A stretch of 64,000 nucleotides of DNA, taken from positions 38,315 to 102,314 of the forward strand of contig JAXDIG010000038.1 of NCBI GenBank assembly GCA_034664125.1, read 5' to 3'. Positions 18,495-26,805 of this stretch are shown in pieces. The stretch is from JACVRW01 sp034664125. Its GTDB lineage: Bacteria > Actinomycetota > Thermoleophilia > Solirubrobacterales > Thermoleophilaceae. Every line of letters starts with the position of its first letter. The first letter of the stretch is position 1. Both the position numbers and the translations under genes were made by a program. Below the pieces are notes generated by a model. It saw only the letters and a program-made list of their open reading frames with translations, did not search any database and had not been told where the DNA came from.

Positions 18495-18948
18495 CTTCCG
18501 TACGCAGGCCGGGAACGTCTAGCGCGGGATCCTCGGGCGTCAGGCCGGGCGCGTAGTCGCGCACCCAGAACGTGCCGTCCTCGAGCATCTCGTTGACCTC
18601 GGGCGCCTTCATGGTGCTCACGATCAGCACGCGTGCCGGCTCGGCGCCGTTGTTGTCCAGCCGGTGCGCGCCCTCGCGTCCGGGCGGACACGCGACCACC
18701 TCGCCGGGCTCGAGCGTGCGCGCCGTCCCGTCCGCGCCGGTCAGCGTCGGCCGGCCGGCGAGCACCAGCAGCAGCTCCTCGTTGGCGTAGTGGGCGTGCA
18801 GCGGGAAGCTCGCCGCTCCCGGCGGCAGCTCGAACAGCGACGCGCCCAGATCGCGCGCCCCCGCCTGGCGCCCGAGGCGCGCACGGCGCCAGCGGAAGGG
18901 CGGCTCGTCGCGCTGCGCGTCCCACTCCGGCTCGAACAGGTTGGCCAT
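18487..18948 (-). CDS. Cupin-domain protein
   Basis: A 153-aa single cupin. Motif 1 is FPLHAHYANEELLLVLAGR (metal ligands H, H, E), and motif 2 is PPGREGAHRLDNN. A metal-binding small-molecule enzyme or sensor; substrate unknown. It heads a three-gene overlapping operon with the YeeE/YedE pair, so a role linked to sulfur-compound handling is plausible. It is divergent from pdxH with 27 nt between starts. Confidence 0.82.
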   Translation of the reverse strand: MANLFEPEWDAQRDEPPFRWRRARLGRQAGARDLGASLFELPPGAASFPLHAHYANEELLLVLAGRPTLTGADGTARTLEPGEVVACPPGREGAHRLDNNGAEPARVLIVSTMKAPEVNEMLEDGTFWVRDYAPGLTPEDPALDVPGLRTEDD

Positions 18949-18975
18949 GGTCGGTGAAGGCTACGCTGCCGCTCC

Positions 18976-19593
18976 GTGAGTGGAATCGCCGACAGGCCCC
19001 TGACCGAGCAGGACCTCGAGCCAGACCCGCTGGCCCTGTTCGGGCGCTGGTTCGAGGAGGCCGGCGCCCACGGCGCGTTCGAACCGGATGCCGTGGCCCT
19101 CGCCACCGCCACGCCCGGCGGCCGGCCATCGGTGCGAATGGTCCTCGCCAAGGGGTTCGACGAGAGCGGCATCGTGTTCTTCACCAACTACGGGAGCCGC
19201 AAGGCGGACGAGCTCGAGGCCAACCCGCACGCCGCGCTGATGTTCCACTGGCCCGAGCTGGGCCGGCAGGTGCGCATCGAGGGCCGGGCGAGCCGCGTTC
19301 CGAGAGCGGAAACCGAACGCTACGCGCGCGGGCGCTCGCGCCAGAGCCAGCTCAGCGCGCTGGCCTCGCCCCAGAGCCGCCCGGTGGCCGGCCGGGAGTG
19401 GCTCGAGGAGCGCGTGGCGGAGCTCGATCGCGAGCACGCCGGCGCGGACCTGCCCGTGCGCGAGGACTGGGGCGGCTACCGGCTCGCACCCTCGGCCTGG
19501 GAGTTCTGGCAGCACCGGCCCAACCGCCTGCACGACCGCTTCCGCTACCTGCCCGAGGGCGAGGGCTGGCGCATCGAGCGCCTCGGCCCCTAG
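18976..19593 (+). CDS. pdxH: Pyridoxamine/pyridoxine 5'-phosphate oxidase
   Basis: A 205-aa FMN oxidase that makes PLP from PNP or PMP. Marks are RPSVRMVLAKGFDESG with IVFFTNYGSRKADEL (FMN binding), SRQSQLSALASPQSRPV, and the C-terminal WEFWQHRPNRLHDR. GTG 18976 gives a normal-length protein. Its TAG stop shares CTAG with the convergent gene at 19590. Confidence 0.93.
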   Translation: MSGIADRPLTEQDLEPDPLALFGRWFEEAGAHGAFEPDAVALATATPGGRPSVRMVLAKGFDESGIVFFTNYGSRKADELEANPHAALMFHWPELGRQVRIEGRASRVPRAETERYARGRSRQSQLSALASPQSRPVAGREWLEERVAELDREHAGADLPVREDWGGYRLAPSAWEFWQHRPNRLHDRFRYLPEGEGWRIERLGP

Positions 19594-20561
19594 CCGTCCG
19601 GGAACGGCTGGATCGACATGCCGTGGTCGCGCTCGCGCATGCCGAGCTCGTACGCCGCGCCGCCCTTCACCACCAGCTCCGTGGAGCCCCCGCCGTCGCG
19701 CTCGACCTGCAGCCGCATGTCGGCGATCGAGCAGTTGACCGTGTTGTGCTCCGTGCCGTCGGGATCCGCGTAGACCCACCCGACGAAGTCCTTGCGCGGC
19801 GCCGCCACGGTGCCGCGGACGCGCAGTCCCTTGCCACTCAGGAGGAAGTCGCAGCGGTCCGGGATCTCCCGCACCTCCAGCTTGCGCCCGGGCCCGCCCA
19901 GGGCGTGCAGGCGGCCGCCGAGCGACAGCGCGCCGCTCGCCACCCACGGCGTCGTCACGCGGCCGAGCTTGACCTTGCCGAGAGCGGCGTCCAGCCAGTC
20001 GCCGCTCTCGGTCAGGCCGTGCAGCCAGACCCAGCGCTCGGCGTGCTGGGCGCCCCAGTTGTGGCCGATCACGCCCTTCCAGCCGTCGACCGTCAGCGTC
20101 CGGCCGTCCACTCGCAGCGACCCGTCGAAGCGGGCGGCCGGCGCCGGGCTGAGCAGCTTCGTGCGCGGGAGCGGCGCGCGGTACATCCAGGCCCGCGGCA
20201 GGTGGAAGAGCGGCGGTTCGGAGGTGGCGAAGCGCAGGTCCCATTCGGCGCCGTCGATGGCTCCCACCGCCGCGCCCGCCCGCATGGACGCCTGCCCCAC
20301 CCTGATCCAGTCGCCGCCGCCGCCGGCGGCCGGCGCCGGCGTGGTCTCCTTGTGCGCGCGCGGTCCCTGCGCGGAGCCGTCGAAGAGCGTCACCCAGAGC
20401 GAGCCGTTCGGCAGCGCGCTCGGTCGCTTGTGCACCGTGTAGCGGATCCACACCCCCAGCGGCTCCTCCGGGTGGCAGGCCTTGACGTAGAAGCTCTCGT
20501 AGTGCCCCGCCTCGACGGGCACCGCCGGAAAGCGGGCCTCGGTGGGATGCGGTGCGGCCAC
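19590..20561 (-). CDS. CrtC/AttH lipocalin-like family protein
   Basis: About 323 aa, no signal peptide or membrane segment. Two beta-rich halves with conserved-looking blocks VEAGHYESFYVKACHPEEP, VDGWKGVIGHNWGAQHAERW and KDFVGWVYADPDGTEHNTVN. The GHNWG...W pattern and size recall the hydroxyneurosporene synthase (CrtC)/AttH group of lipid- or isoprenoid-active proteins; I am not certain. GTG 20561 is chosen because the upstream ATG (20612) would overlap the divergent SDR gene. Substrate unknown. Confidence 0.5.
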   Translation of the reverse strand: MAAPHPTEARFPAVPVEAGHYESFYVKACHPEEPLGVWIRYTVHKRPSALPNGSLWVTLFDGSAQGPRAHKETTPAPAAGGGGDWIRVGQASMRAGAAVGAIDGAEWDLRFATSEPPLFHLPRAWMYRAPLPRTKLLSPAPAARFDGSLRVDGRTLTVDGWKGVIGHNWGAQHAERWVWLHGLTESGDWLDAALGKVKLGRVTTPWVASGALSLGGRLHALGGPGRKLEVREIPDRCDFLLSGKGLRVRGTVAAPRKDFVGWVYADPDGTEHNTVNCSIADMRLQVERDGGGSTELVVKGGAAYELGMRERDHGMSIQPFPDG

Positions 20562-20599
20562 GGGCGGGCAGAGCCTATCCCGGTGATAAAACCCACCGC

Positions 20600-21292
20600 A
20601 TGCCCCAGTCACCAGTCCTCGTCATCACCGGCGCCAGCAGCGGGATCGGCGCCGCCACCGCACGCAGGGCGGTCGAGTTCGGCCACCGGGTCGTGCTCGC
20701 CGCTCGCTCCCAGGACAAGCTGGAGGCGCTGGCGGACGAGCTCGGCGGGCCCGAGCACGCGATTCCCGTGCGCTGCGACGTGACCAGCTGGGAGGACCAG
20801 CAGCAGCTGGTGGCGACCGCGCTGGAGCGCTTCGGCGGCCTCGACGTCTTCTTCGCGAACGCCGGGTTCGGCGGCGCGCGCGGGTTCCTCGAGGAGTCGG
20901 TCGAGCAGTGGAAGTCCATGATCGACACGAACGTGTACGGCGCGGCGCTGTCGATCCGCGCCTGCCTCCCCCACTTCAAGGAGCAGAACTCGGGGCACGT
21001 GCTGCTGACCAGCTCGGTGGCCGGGCGCCGCGTGCTGCCCGGGTCGCTCTACTCCTGCACCAAGCACGCGGTCACCGCCATGGGCGAGGCGCTGCGCCAG
21101 GAGGTCCACGAAACCGACATCAAGGTCACGTTGATCGAGCCGGGCATGGTCGACACGCCGTTCTTCGACAACCGCCCCACCGGCGCCCTGGAGGCCGACG
21201 ACATCGCCCGCGCCGTCATGTTCGCCCTGACACAGCCGCCGCACGTGGACGTGAACGAGATCCTGATCCGGCCGATCCACCAGCCGGGCTGA
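20600..21292 (+). CDS. Short-chain dehydrogenase/reductase
   Basis: A 230-aa classical SDR. The cofactor loop is TGASSGIG (residues ~10-17), then NAG in FFANAGFGG, catalytic Ser in LLTSSVAG, and YSCTK (YxxxK). ARS after the second strand (LAARSQDK) suggests NADP preference. The ATG at 20600 gives the usual short N-terminus. Substrate unknown. Confidence 0.88.
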   Translation: MPQSPVLVITGASSGIGAATARRAVEFGHRVVLAARSQDKLEALADELGGPEHAIPVRCDVTSWEDQQQLVATALERFGGLDVFFANAGFGGARGFLEESVEQWKSMIDTNVYGAALSIRACLPHFKEQNSGHVLLTSSVAGRRVLPGSLYSCTKHAVTAMGEALRQEVHETDIKVTLIEPGMVDTPFFDNRPTGALEADDIARAVMFALTQPPHVDVNEILIRPIHQPG

Positions 21293-21346
21293 CGCCTGAC
21301 TGCGTGCGGCGCCGCGGCTCCCAGGGCCGCCTAAGCTGTCGCGCCC

Positions 21347-22918
21347 ATGAGGGACCACCCGGACCGGATGGTTCCAGCGCTGATCGCGCTGTTCCTAGCC
21401 CTGATCGGCACCGCGTGGGCGCTGACCAACCCGCCCGGCGCCGGACCGGACGAGGGCGCGCACTATGTCAAAGCGCTCGGCGCTGGGGCAGGTCACCTGT
21501 ACGGCAGTAAGCCCGCGCCCGGCCGGGCGGAGATCCAGGCCCTGGTCGGAACCAAGCGCTCCAGCGAGGAGCGGGCGAAGCTCGAGGCGTTCCTCGGTGC
21601 GGGCACCGTCAGCGCTCAGACGCAGTGGCAGCGGTTGACGTCGCGCGAGTTCACCGTGCCGGCCGGGCTCTCCTTCAACGCGTTCGGCTGCGGGCGCTGG
21701 AAGAACGACGACTGGGGCCGCTGCCTCGACGAGGGCACGTCGTCCAGCGAGGCGACCGACAGGTCCAGCTACGTGGGCACCTATCAGCCCTACGTCTACA
21801 TCGCATCGGGGCTCGTTATGCGCCGGGCGGGCGACCCGTTCACCGCGTTGCGCCTGGGCAGGCTGGCCAACGCGGCGCTGTCGCTCGGCCTGCTCCTGCT
21901 CGCCGCGATCGTCCTGTGGGACCGCTCTCGCGGCGCCCTGTCGCTCGCTGGCCTGATCGTCGCGATCACGCCGATGGTCGTGTTCTTCGCGGCGAACCTC
22001 AATCCGACGGGCCCCGAGCTGGCCGGGGCGGTCTGCTTCGCGGCGGCGCTGCTCCGGCTCGCGCGTGGCTCCGACGCTCCGCCGGTCGCGTGGGTCGCCT
22101 GTGCCGCGGGCGGCTCCGTGCTTGGCCTGAGCCGCTCGCTGGGCCCGGGCTTCGTGGTCCTGCTGCTCGCCGCGGTCGCCCTGCTGGCGGGGCGCGGCCG
22201 GGCGGTCGCGGTCCTGCGCCAGGCGCCGCGCGCGGCCGCGGTCACGACGGCGACAGTCGCCGCCGCCTGCGTCGCTGGGCTGGTGTGGGAGCTGCGCTAC
22301 CAGCCACACGTACCGCACAGCCCCGGGCGGATACTCGACGGGGTCGGCCCCTCGTTCGACGTGCTGCCGAGGATGCCGAAGGAGGCCGTGGGAGTCTTCG
22401 GCGCCCTGGACACGTTCATGCCGCTCGGCCCTTACCTGATCTGGTGGCTGATGCTCGCGCTGCTGGTCGGGGCAGCGCTGTGGGTCGGGCGCGGGTCCGA
22501 GCGGGCCTGGCTGCTTGCCCTGCCGGCTGCCATCGTGGTCGTGACGCTCGGCACGTCGGCGGTCTACAGGCAGACCGGCTTCGCGCTGCAGGCCCGCTAC
22601 GTGCTGCCGTTCGCGCTGCTGCTGCCGCTCGCCGCCGGCGAGCTGCTCCAGCGCCACGGCGAGCGGCTGCGCCCCGCCCACGCACGCGGGCTGTTGCTGG
22701 GGGCCGCCGGCGGCGCGGCGGCGGTGCACGTTGTCGCCTGGTACGCGAACGGACGCCGCGTGTCAGTCGGCCGCGACGGAGACTGGCTGTTCGCGTCCCA
22801 GGCGGACTGGGTCCCGCCGCTCGGCTGGTGGACATGGATCGCGGTCGTGGCGGTCGCGGCAGCCGTCTACGTGGTTGCGGGCGTGAAGGCCGCGCGGGCC
22901 ATCGCGGCGACCCGGTGA
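21347..22918 (+). CDS. DUF2142 family polytopic membrane protein
   Basis: A 523-aa membrane protein with an N-terminal helix, an extracytoplasmic loop of ~125 residues (from PPGAGPDEGAHY to the second helix near residue 140, containing WKNDDWGRC), and about nine to ten further membrane helices. The opening ALTNPPGAGPDEGAHYVKA is typical of DUF2142, related to GT-C glycosyltransferases: the Asp-Glu pair after helix 1 is where those enzymes bind the polyprenyl donor. A role in surface glycan assembly is therefore possible. No glycan genes adjoin it. Confidence 0.75.
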   Translation: MRDHPDRMVPALIALFLALIGTAWALTNPPGAGPDEGAHYVKALGAGAGHLYGSKPAPGRAEIQALVGTKRSSEERAKLEAFLGAGTVSAQTQWQRLTSREFTVPAGLSFNAFGCGRWKNDDWGRCLDEGTSSSEATDRSSYVGTYQPYVYIASGLVMRRAGDPFTALRLGRLANAALSLGLLLLAAIVLWDRSRGALSLAGLIVAITPMVVFFAANLNPTGPELAGAVCFAAALLRLARGSDAPPVAWVACAAGGSVLGLSRSLGPGFVVLLLAAVALLAGRGRAVAVLRQAPRAAAVTTATVAAACVAGLVWELRYQPHVPHSPGRILDGVGPSFDVLPRMPKEAVGVFGALDTFMPLGPYLIWWLMLALLVGAALWVGRGSERAWLLALPAAIVVVTLGTSAVYRQTGFALQARYVLPFALLLPLAAGELLQRHGERLRPAHARGLLLGAAGGAAAVHVVAWYANGRRVSVGRDGDWLFASQADWVPPLGWWTWIAVVAVAAAVYVVAGVKAARAIAATR

Positions 22919-22996
22919 TGCTCCGCGGCCCCCAGACCCGACCGGGAGGCGCCCCAAGGCGGCCCTGCCGTCGAGGCTCAGGGGTACGCTCGAGCC

Positions 22997-24070
22997 GTGA
23001 GCGAAGGCTTGCCCCGCGTCTACGCGCATATCGACATGGACGCCTTCTACGTGAGCGTCGAGCTGCAGCGGCGGCCCGAGTTGCGCGGCAAGCCGGTGGT
23101 GGTGGCCGGCAGCGGCCCGCGCGCCGTGGTCACCACCGCGAGCTACGAGGCGCGCCGGTTCGGCGTGTTCTCCGCCACGCCGGCCGAGCGCGCCCGCCGC
23201 GCCTGCCCGGACGCCATCTTCATCACGCCTGACTTCGAGGCCTACCGCGAGCGTTCGCGCGACGTGATGGACGTGCTGCGCGCCCACGTGGAGCGAGTGG
23301 AGGTGGTCGGCCTCGACGAGGCCTACCTGGACCTGACCGGGTTCGACCGCCCGCGCGCCGCCGCCCGCCGCGTCAAGGCCGCGGTCACGGAGGCGACCGG
23401 CCTGGGCTGCTCGGTCGGCATCGGCCCGAGCAAGCTGGTCGCGAAGGTGGCCTCCGACGCCGAGAAGCCCGACGGCTTCGTGGTGCTCAGCGCCGACGAC
23501 GCCCGCGAGCGCTTCGCCGGCTCGCCGCCGGGCCTGCTGCCCGGGATCGGCCCGAAGACGGCAGAGCGGCTCGAGCGCCAGGGCATCGCGACGCTGGGGG
23601 CGCTCGGAGACACGCCGGAGGAGCTGTTGAGCCAGTGGTTCGGGGCGCGCCTGGGGCCGTGGCTTCGCCGCCTCGCGCGCTTCGAGGACGACCGCGGGAT
23701 CGAGACGGTGAGGGTGGCCAAGTCCGAGTCGCGCGAGACGACGTTCGACCAGGACCTGCGCGGCCTGGGCGAGCTCGAGCCGCAGCTGCGGCGCCTGACC
23801 GAGCAACTCTGCGCGACGCTCGAGCGCCAGGAGCGGCGCGGGCGGACGATCGGGATCAAGGTGCGCTACGACGACTTCTCCACCGTCACCAGGGCGCGCT
23901 CCGTCGCCACCCCGGTGAACGACCTGAGCGAGGTCTGGGCCGTGGCGGTCGACCTGCTGCGCCGCCTCGATCCGCCGCGGCCGGTGCGCCTGATCGGCGT
24001 GCGGGTGGCGGGGCTGGACGAGGAGCAGTCCGCGGTGGCGCCCGCCGACCAGCTCAGCCTGTCGCTCTAG
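22997..24070 (+). CDS. dinB: DNA polymerase IV (Y-family translesion polymerase)
   Basis: A 357-aa Y-family polymerase. Catalytic blocks are HIDMDAFYVSVE (first Asp pair) and GLDEAYLDLTG (second Asp-Glu), with KLVAKVASDAEKPDG and a helix-hairpin-helix GIGPKTAERLERQGI. The last residues DQLSLSL look like a beta-clamp-binding motif (QLxLxL). It copies past damaged bases with low fidelity. GTG 22997 precedes the conserved start of the catalytic domain. Its stop abuts the convergent DUF4333 gene. Confidence 0.93.
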   Translation: MSEGLPRVYAHIDMDAFYVSVELQRRPELRGKPVVVAGSGPRAVVTTASYEARRFGVFSATPAERARRACPDAIFITPDFEAYRERSRDVMDVLRAHVERVEVVGLDEAYLDLTGFDRPRAAARRVKAAVTEATGLGCSVGIGPSKLVAKVASDAEKPDGFVVLSADDARERFAGSPPGLLPGIGPKTAERLERQGIATLGALGDTPEELLSQWFGARLGPWLRRLARFEDDRGIETVRVAKSESRETTFDQDLRGLGELEPQLRRLTEQLCATLERQERRGRTIGIKVRYDDFSTVTRARSVATPVNDLSEVWAVAVDLLRRLDPPRPVRLIGVRVAGLDEEQSAVAPADQLSLSL

Positions 24071-24355
24071 TCAGCGCCCTTCGTAGCGGACGTGGCCGGA
24101 CCCGTCCACCTGAATGGCCACGAACCGCGTGGTGCGGCGATCGACGACCGCCGTGCAGGAGAAGGTCAGTCCCTGCTTCTGGCGCGTGCCCGATGGGCAG
24201 CTCACGTGGGCGTCAACCCCTCGCTGAGCCCGGCTGCTGCGCTCGATCGCCCGCTCCAGCTTCTCGGTGTCGAGCACCGTGGGCGACGCCGAGGAGCCGC
24301 AGGCGCTGACCGCTGCACCGGCTGCGACGAGGAGGGCCAGCCATTGCAGGCGCAT
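24071..24355 (-). CDS. DUF4333-domain lipoprotein
   Basis: A 94-aa exported lipoprotein: signal peptide with lipobox VSAC (Cys at about residue 18), then a small domain with two Cys (HVSCPSG and FSCTAVVD) and the end VDGSGHVRYEGR, matching DUF4333, a small beta domain found on actinobacterial surfaces. Function unknown. ATG 24355 is placed 4 nt after the stop of the collagen-like gene, so the two are likely one operon. Confidence 0.7.
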   Translation of the reverse strand: MRLQWLALLVAAGAAVSACGSSASPTVLDTEKLERAIERSSRAQRGVDAHVSCPSGTRQKQGLTFSCTAVVDRRTTRFVAIQVDGSGHVRYEGR

Positions 24356-24359
24356 CGAC

Positions 24360-25316
24360 CTAGTCCAGCTTCTCGATGACGACGGACGCGTTGGTGTTCG
24401 CCTGCGTTCCTCCGACGACCGAGGCAAGGCCGACCGCCGCAGCCGACGAGTGATTCGTGACCGTGAGGACATCTCCGGCCCCGAAGGCGACGATCGCCTG
24501 CCCGGTATTCTGCTGGGTTCCGGCCCCGGAGCCGTAGACCGTGCCGGGGACCACCACCCCGTTTACGAAGAGCGCCATCTGATTCGGCTCGCTACCTGAG
24601 ACGGAGAACGTGACCTTGTAGGTGCCGGCATTCACGAGCGTGATCTCAGCGGTGCCGGGGGCGTGCGTGATGCCGGCGGTCGTGGCGCCATTCGTGTCGA
24701 ACAGGACAGGCGCTTCGACGGCCACGGTCTGCGCGGCGAGGTTATACACGTAGGCGTACTCGGCCACACGGGCCGGACCGGGCGGACCCGGTGCGCCATC
24801 TATGCCTGGAGCGCCGGGTGACCCGGGAGCGCCGGGTGACCCGGGAGCGCCGGGGGTGCCATCTAAGCCTGGTGCGCCGGGGGAACCGGGAGCGCCGGGG
24901 GAACCGGCGACGCCGACCTCACCCTGAACTCCTTGCAGCCCCTGCGTTCCCGCGGCGCCGGTCGCCCCGGGGGAACCGGGAGCGCCGGGGGAACCGGCGA
25001 CGCCGACCTCACCCTGAACTCCTTGCAGCCCCTGTGTTCCCGCGGCGCCGGTCGCCCCGGGGCGTCCTCTCGGTCCGGTCCTGCCGTCCGCACCTGTCTT
25101 CCCGGTGACTCCCCGGAGGCCGCGTCGATCGCGGCACGTCGGCGGCTCGTGGACGCATCGGGAAGAGTGGGCTCCGACGCTGCCCGTGAACGCCGGCGGA
25201 CTACACGGCGGAGGCGGACGCAAGGGGCAAGCGGCGGCAGCCATGCTCGCCGGTGCGAGGACCGCGAACGAGCTCAGCGCAAGGAGCAGCAACCTCCGGT
25301 GGCGCGGACCGTGCAT
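24360..25316 (-). CDS. Collagen-like surface protein with BclA-like C-terminal domain
   Basis: A 318-aa secreted protein. A signal peptide (MHGPRHRRLLLLALSSF, ending near AAA) is followed by a Cys/Pro-rich segment, then ~105 residues of Gly-X-Y triplets (about 70-180, units such as GAPGSPGAPG and GLQGVQGEVG) expected to form a collagen triple helix. The C-terminal ~130 residues, from AEYAYVYNLAAQTV onwards, resemble the trimeric C1q/TNF-like head of Bacillus BclA. The architecture suggests a trimeric surface filament. ATG 25316 is preceded by a GAGGAG ribosome site. It is divergent from the ice-binding-fold gene. Confidence 0.8.
   Translation of the reverse strand: MHGPRHRRLLLLALSSFAVLAPASMAAAACPLRPPPPCSPPAFTGSVGAHSSRCVHEPPTCRDRRGLRGVTGKTGADGRTGPRGRPGATGAAGTQGLQGVQGEVGVAGSPGAPGSPGATGAAGTQGLQGVQGEVGVAGSPGAPGSPGAPGLDGTPGAPGSPGAPGSPGAPGIDGAPGPPGPARVAEYAYVYNLAAQTVAVEAPVLFDTNGATTAGITHAPGTAEITLVNAGTYKVTFSVSGSEPNQMALFVNGVVVPGTVYGSGAGTQQNTGQAIVAFGAGDVLTVTNHSSAAAVGLASVVGGTQANTNASVVIEKLD
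24881..25060. repeat. Tandem duplication of a 90-bp unit inside the collagen-like gene
   Basis: 24881-24970 and 24971-25060 are the same 90-bp unit (30 residues, ten Gly-X-Y triplets) and differ only at 24945/25035 (c/t). Shorter 18-bp units (GAGCGCCGGGTGACCCGG) repeat at about 24819-24854. The near-identity points to recent slippage or recombination, so repeat length probably varies among strains. Confidence 0.9.
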
Positions 25317-25522
25317 GTTCGACCTGCCTCTCCTCGACGGCTGACGTCCGCAGGAGCGGCCGCCACCCGAGGTATCGGCACTCCTATCCGGGCGGGCCAT
25401 CCCCCATTTGCGGGATCTCCGTCAACCGGCGCGTTTGACGGACCACCGTTGTGTCTAGTCCCCGGCCTTGGGCTCAAGGCGCGGCGCCGCGGTGGCGATG
25501 CAGGTAGTTCACCAGAGGAGAT
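25317..25522. other. Divergent intergenic region upstream of two surface-protein genes
   Basis: A non-coding stretch between the collagen-like gene and the riboswitch candidate. It holds the inverted repeat CCGTCAA/TTGACGG (25419-25425 and 25435-25441), possibly an operator, and a small hairpin ATCCC/GGGAT (25399-25403 and 25412-25416). TTGACG occurs on both strands here and could be a -35 element, but I see no convincing -10 at the right spacing. Promoters for both genes must lie here. Confidence 0.5.
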
Positions 25523-25605
25523 CTTCTCGACTCAGGCACCCTCGTCGCGAGGCGGGTCCGCAAAGCCACGGAACTCCACCGGAGTTCGCCGGGCTACCGA
25601 AGGAG
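25523..25605 (+). promoter_or_regulatory. GEMM-like riboswitch aptamer (c-di-GMP-I family candidate)
   Basis: The leader of the DUF3494 gene contains the GEMM core CGCAAAGCC (25559-25567) and GCCGGGCTACCG (25588-25599) in correct order. Helices fit the family: P1 CTTCT/AGGAG (25523-25527 with 25601-25605), one arm CCTCG/CGAGG (25540-25552), the other AACTCC/GGAGTT (25572-25586). One deviation: the normal GGCAAACC reads GGCACCC, so ligand preference could be altered. c-di-GMP-I switches commonly control surface and motility genes. Called by eye; no covariance search was run. Confidence 0.6.
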
Positions 25606-25608
25606 CGT

Positions 25609-25647
25609 CGCCACCCGATCGCCCTCACCCCCGGGCGATCCCTGGCG
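25609..25647 (+). promoter_or_regulatory. Hairpin downstream of the aptamer; candidate expression platform
   Basis: CGCCA-GATCGCCC pairs with GGGCGATC-TGGCG across an 8-nt loop (arms 25609-25624 and 25633-25647, with small bulges). It starts 4 nt after the aptamer and ends 33 nt before the AGGAGG ribosome site of the next gene (25681-25686). No U-run follows, so it could act by Rho-type or structural attenuation, or by alternative pairing. Confidence 0.5.
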
Positions 25648-25692
25648 GCCAACGGAATGTCGCAGGGGCTGCTCGCCTATAGGAGGACGTTC

Positions 25693-26805
25693 ATGTCCAG
25701 CCCCACCCATCTCAAGCGCGCGAGGCGCGCGGCTGCAGCCATCTCGGTGGTCTTCGCCTTCGTCGCAATTCCAGCCGCCGCGCAAGCCGCCCCAGTTGAT
25801 CTGGCCACCGTGGCCCCGTTCGTGGTCCTCGGCGGCCAAGAGGTCACGAACACCGGGCCGTCCGTCCTCAACGGCGCGCTCGGCGTCGCTCCGGGCACGT
25901 CGCTCACCGGCTTCGGGCTCCCCGCCGTGGTCAACGGGGCCACGCACAACAACGACGGCGTCGCGAATCAGGCTCAGTCCGACCTCACGACCGCATACAA
26001 CGTCGCGGCCGGCCAGGCACTCACCCAAGACCTGTCGGGCACGAACCTCGGCAACAGGACGCTGACCGCCGGGGCCTACCGGTACACCTCGTCGGCCCAG
26101 CTCACGGGCGCGCTCACTCTCGATGCCGCGGGCGACCCCAACGCTCAGTTCGTGTTCATGATCAGCTCGGCGCTGACCACCGCATCGGCCAGCTCCGTGG
26201 TGATGCTCAACGGGGCCAACCCCTGCAACGTCTACTGGCAGGTCGGCAGCTCGGCCACGCTGGGGAGCACCACGGCGTTCCAGGGCAACCTGATGGCGCT
26301 TTCTGACATCTCCCTGAACAACGGCGCCACCGTGATCGGGCGCATGCTCGCCCGCAACGGTACGGTCAGCCTGATCAACAACGTCCTCACCGCCTCGAGC
26401 TGCGACACCGGCGACGGCGGCGGGGGCGGCGGCGGCGCGGACAGCGGCGACGACTCCGGCGGCAACGGTACGGGCGGTCTGACGAGGGCTCAGAGGCTGG
26501 CCCGCCGCAACGGGACGGCAACCGTGCGGCGTACGCCGCGCGAGACCTGCACAGAGGGCTTCCGCGCCAGGGTGCGCGGCCACCTGATCGAGCGCGTCGT
26601 CTTCAGGCTGGACGGCAAGCGCATCAGCAGCCAGGCGAAGTCGCCGTTCAGGGTGCTCATCCGCGCCCTGCCCGGCAGGCACAACGTCACTGCGCGCGTG
26701 ACGTTCAGGGACGCCACCCGCGCGAAGACGCTGAGGCTCCGCTACCGCGCCTGTGCGGCAGCTGTGCTCCAGCCGCGCCGCGGGCCCTCGCAGTTCACCG
26801 GATGA
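25693..26805 (+). CDS. Ice-binding-fold (DUF3494) secreted protein
   Basis: A 370-aa exported protein. Signal peptide to about residue 33 (ending AAAQAA), then a DUF3494 beta-solenoid (~34-235): VLGGQEVTNTGPSVLNGALGV, FVFMISSALTTASAS and the VYWQVGSSATLGSTTAFQGN block are typical. A Gly/Asp linker (~236-262) leads to a basic C-terminal Ig-like domain (RVVFRLDGKRI, LPGRHNVTARVTF). The fold binds ice in some organisms; in many actinobacteria it may serve adhesion instead. ATG 25693 has a strong AGGAGG site. The stop overlaps the L,D-transpeptidase start (ATGA). Confidence 0.85.
   Translation: MSSPTHLKRARRAAAAISVVFAFVAIPAAAQAAPVDLATVAPFVVLGGQEVTNTGPSVLNGALGVAPGTSLTGFGLPAVVNGATHNNDGVANQAQSDLTTAYNVAAGQALTQDLSGTNLGNRTLTAGAYRYTSSAQLTGALTLDAAGDPNAQFVFMISSALTTASASSVVMLNGANPCNVYWQVGSSATLGSTTAFQGNLMALSDISLNNGATVIGRMLARNGTVSLINNVLTASSCDTGDGGGGGGGADSGDDSGGNGTGGLTRAQRLARRNGTATVRRTPRETCTEGFRARVRGHLIERVVFRLDGKRISSQAKSPFRVLIRALPGRHNVTARVTFRDATRAKTLRLRYRACAAAVLQPRRGPSQFTG

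Noticed and set aside
24819..25060. Regular repeats that could suggest a CRISPR array
   Set aside because: Repeats are in frame within a Gly-X-Y coding region, contiguous without spacers, and no cas genes are present.
25317..25450. Possible second riboswitch in the leader of the collagen-like gene
   Set aside because: On the minus strand a CCGCAAAT segment appears, but the GCC that follows the GEMM core and the 3' GGGxTACCG block are absent.
25435..25463. TTGACG as a -35 promoter box for the DUF3494 transcript
   Set aside because: No acceptable -10 hexamer at 16-18 nt spacing; TTGACG is also half of an inverted repeat.
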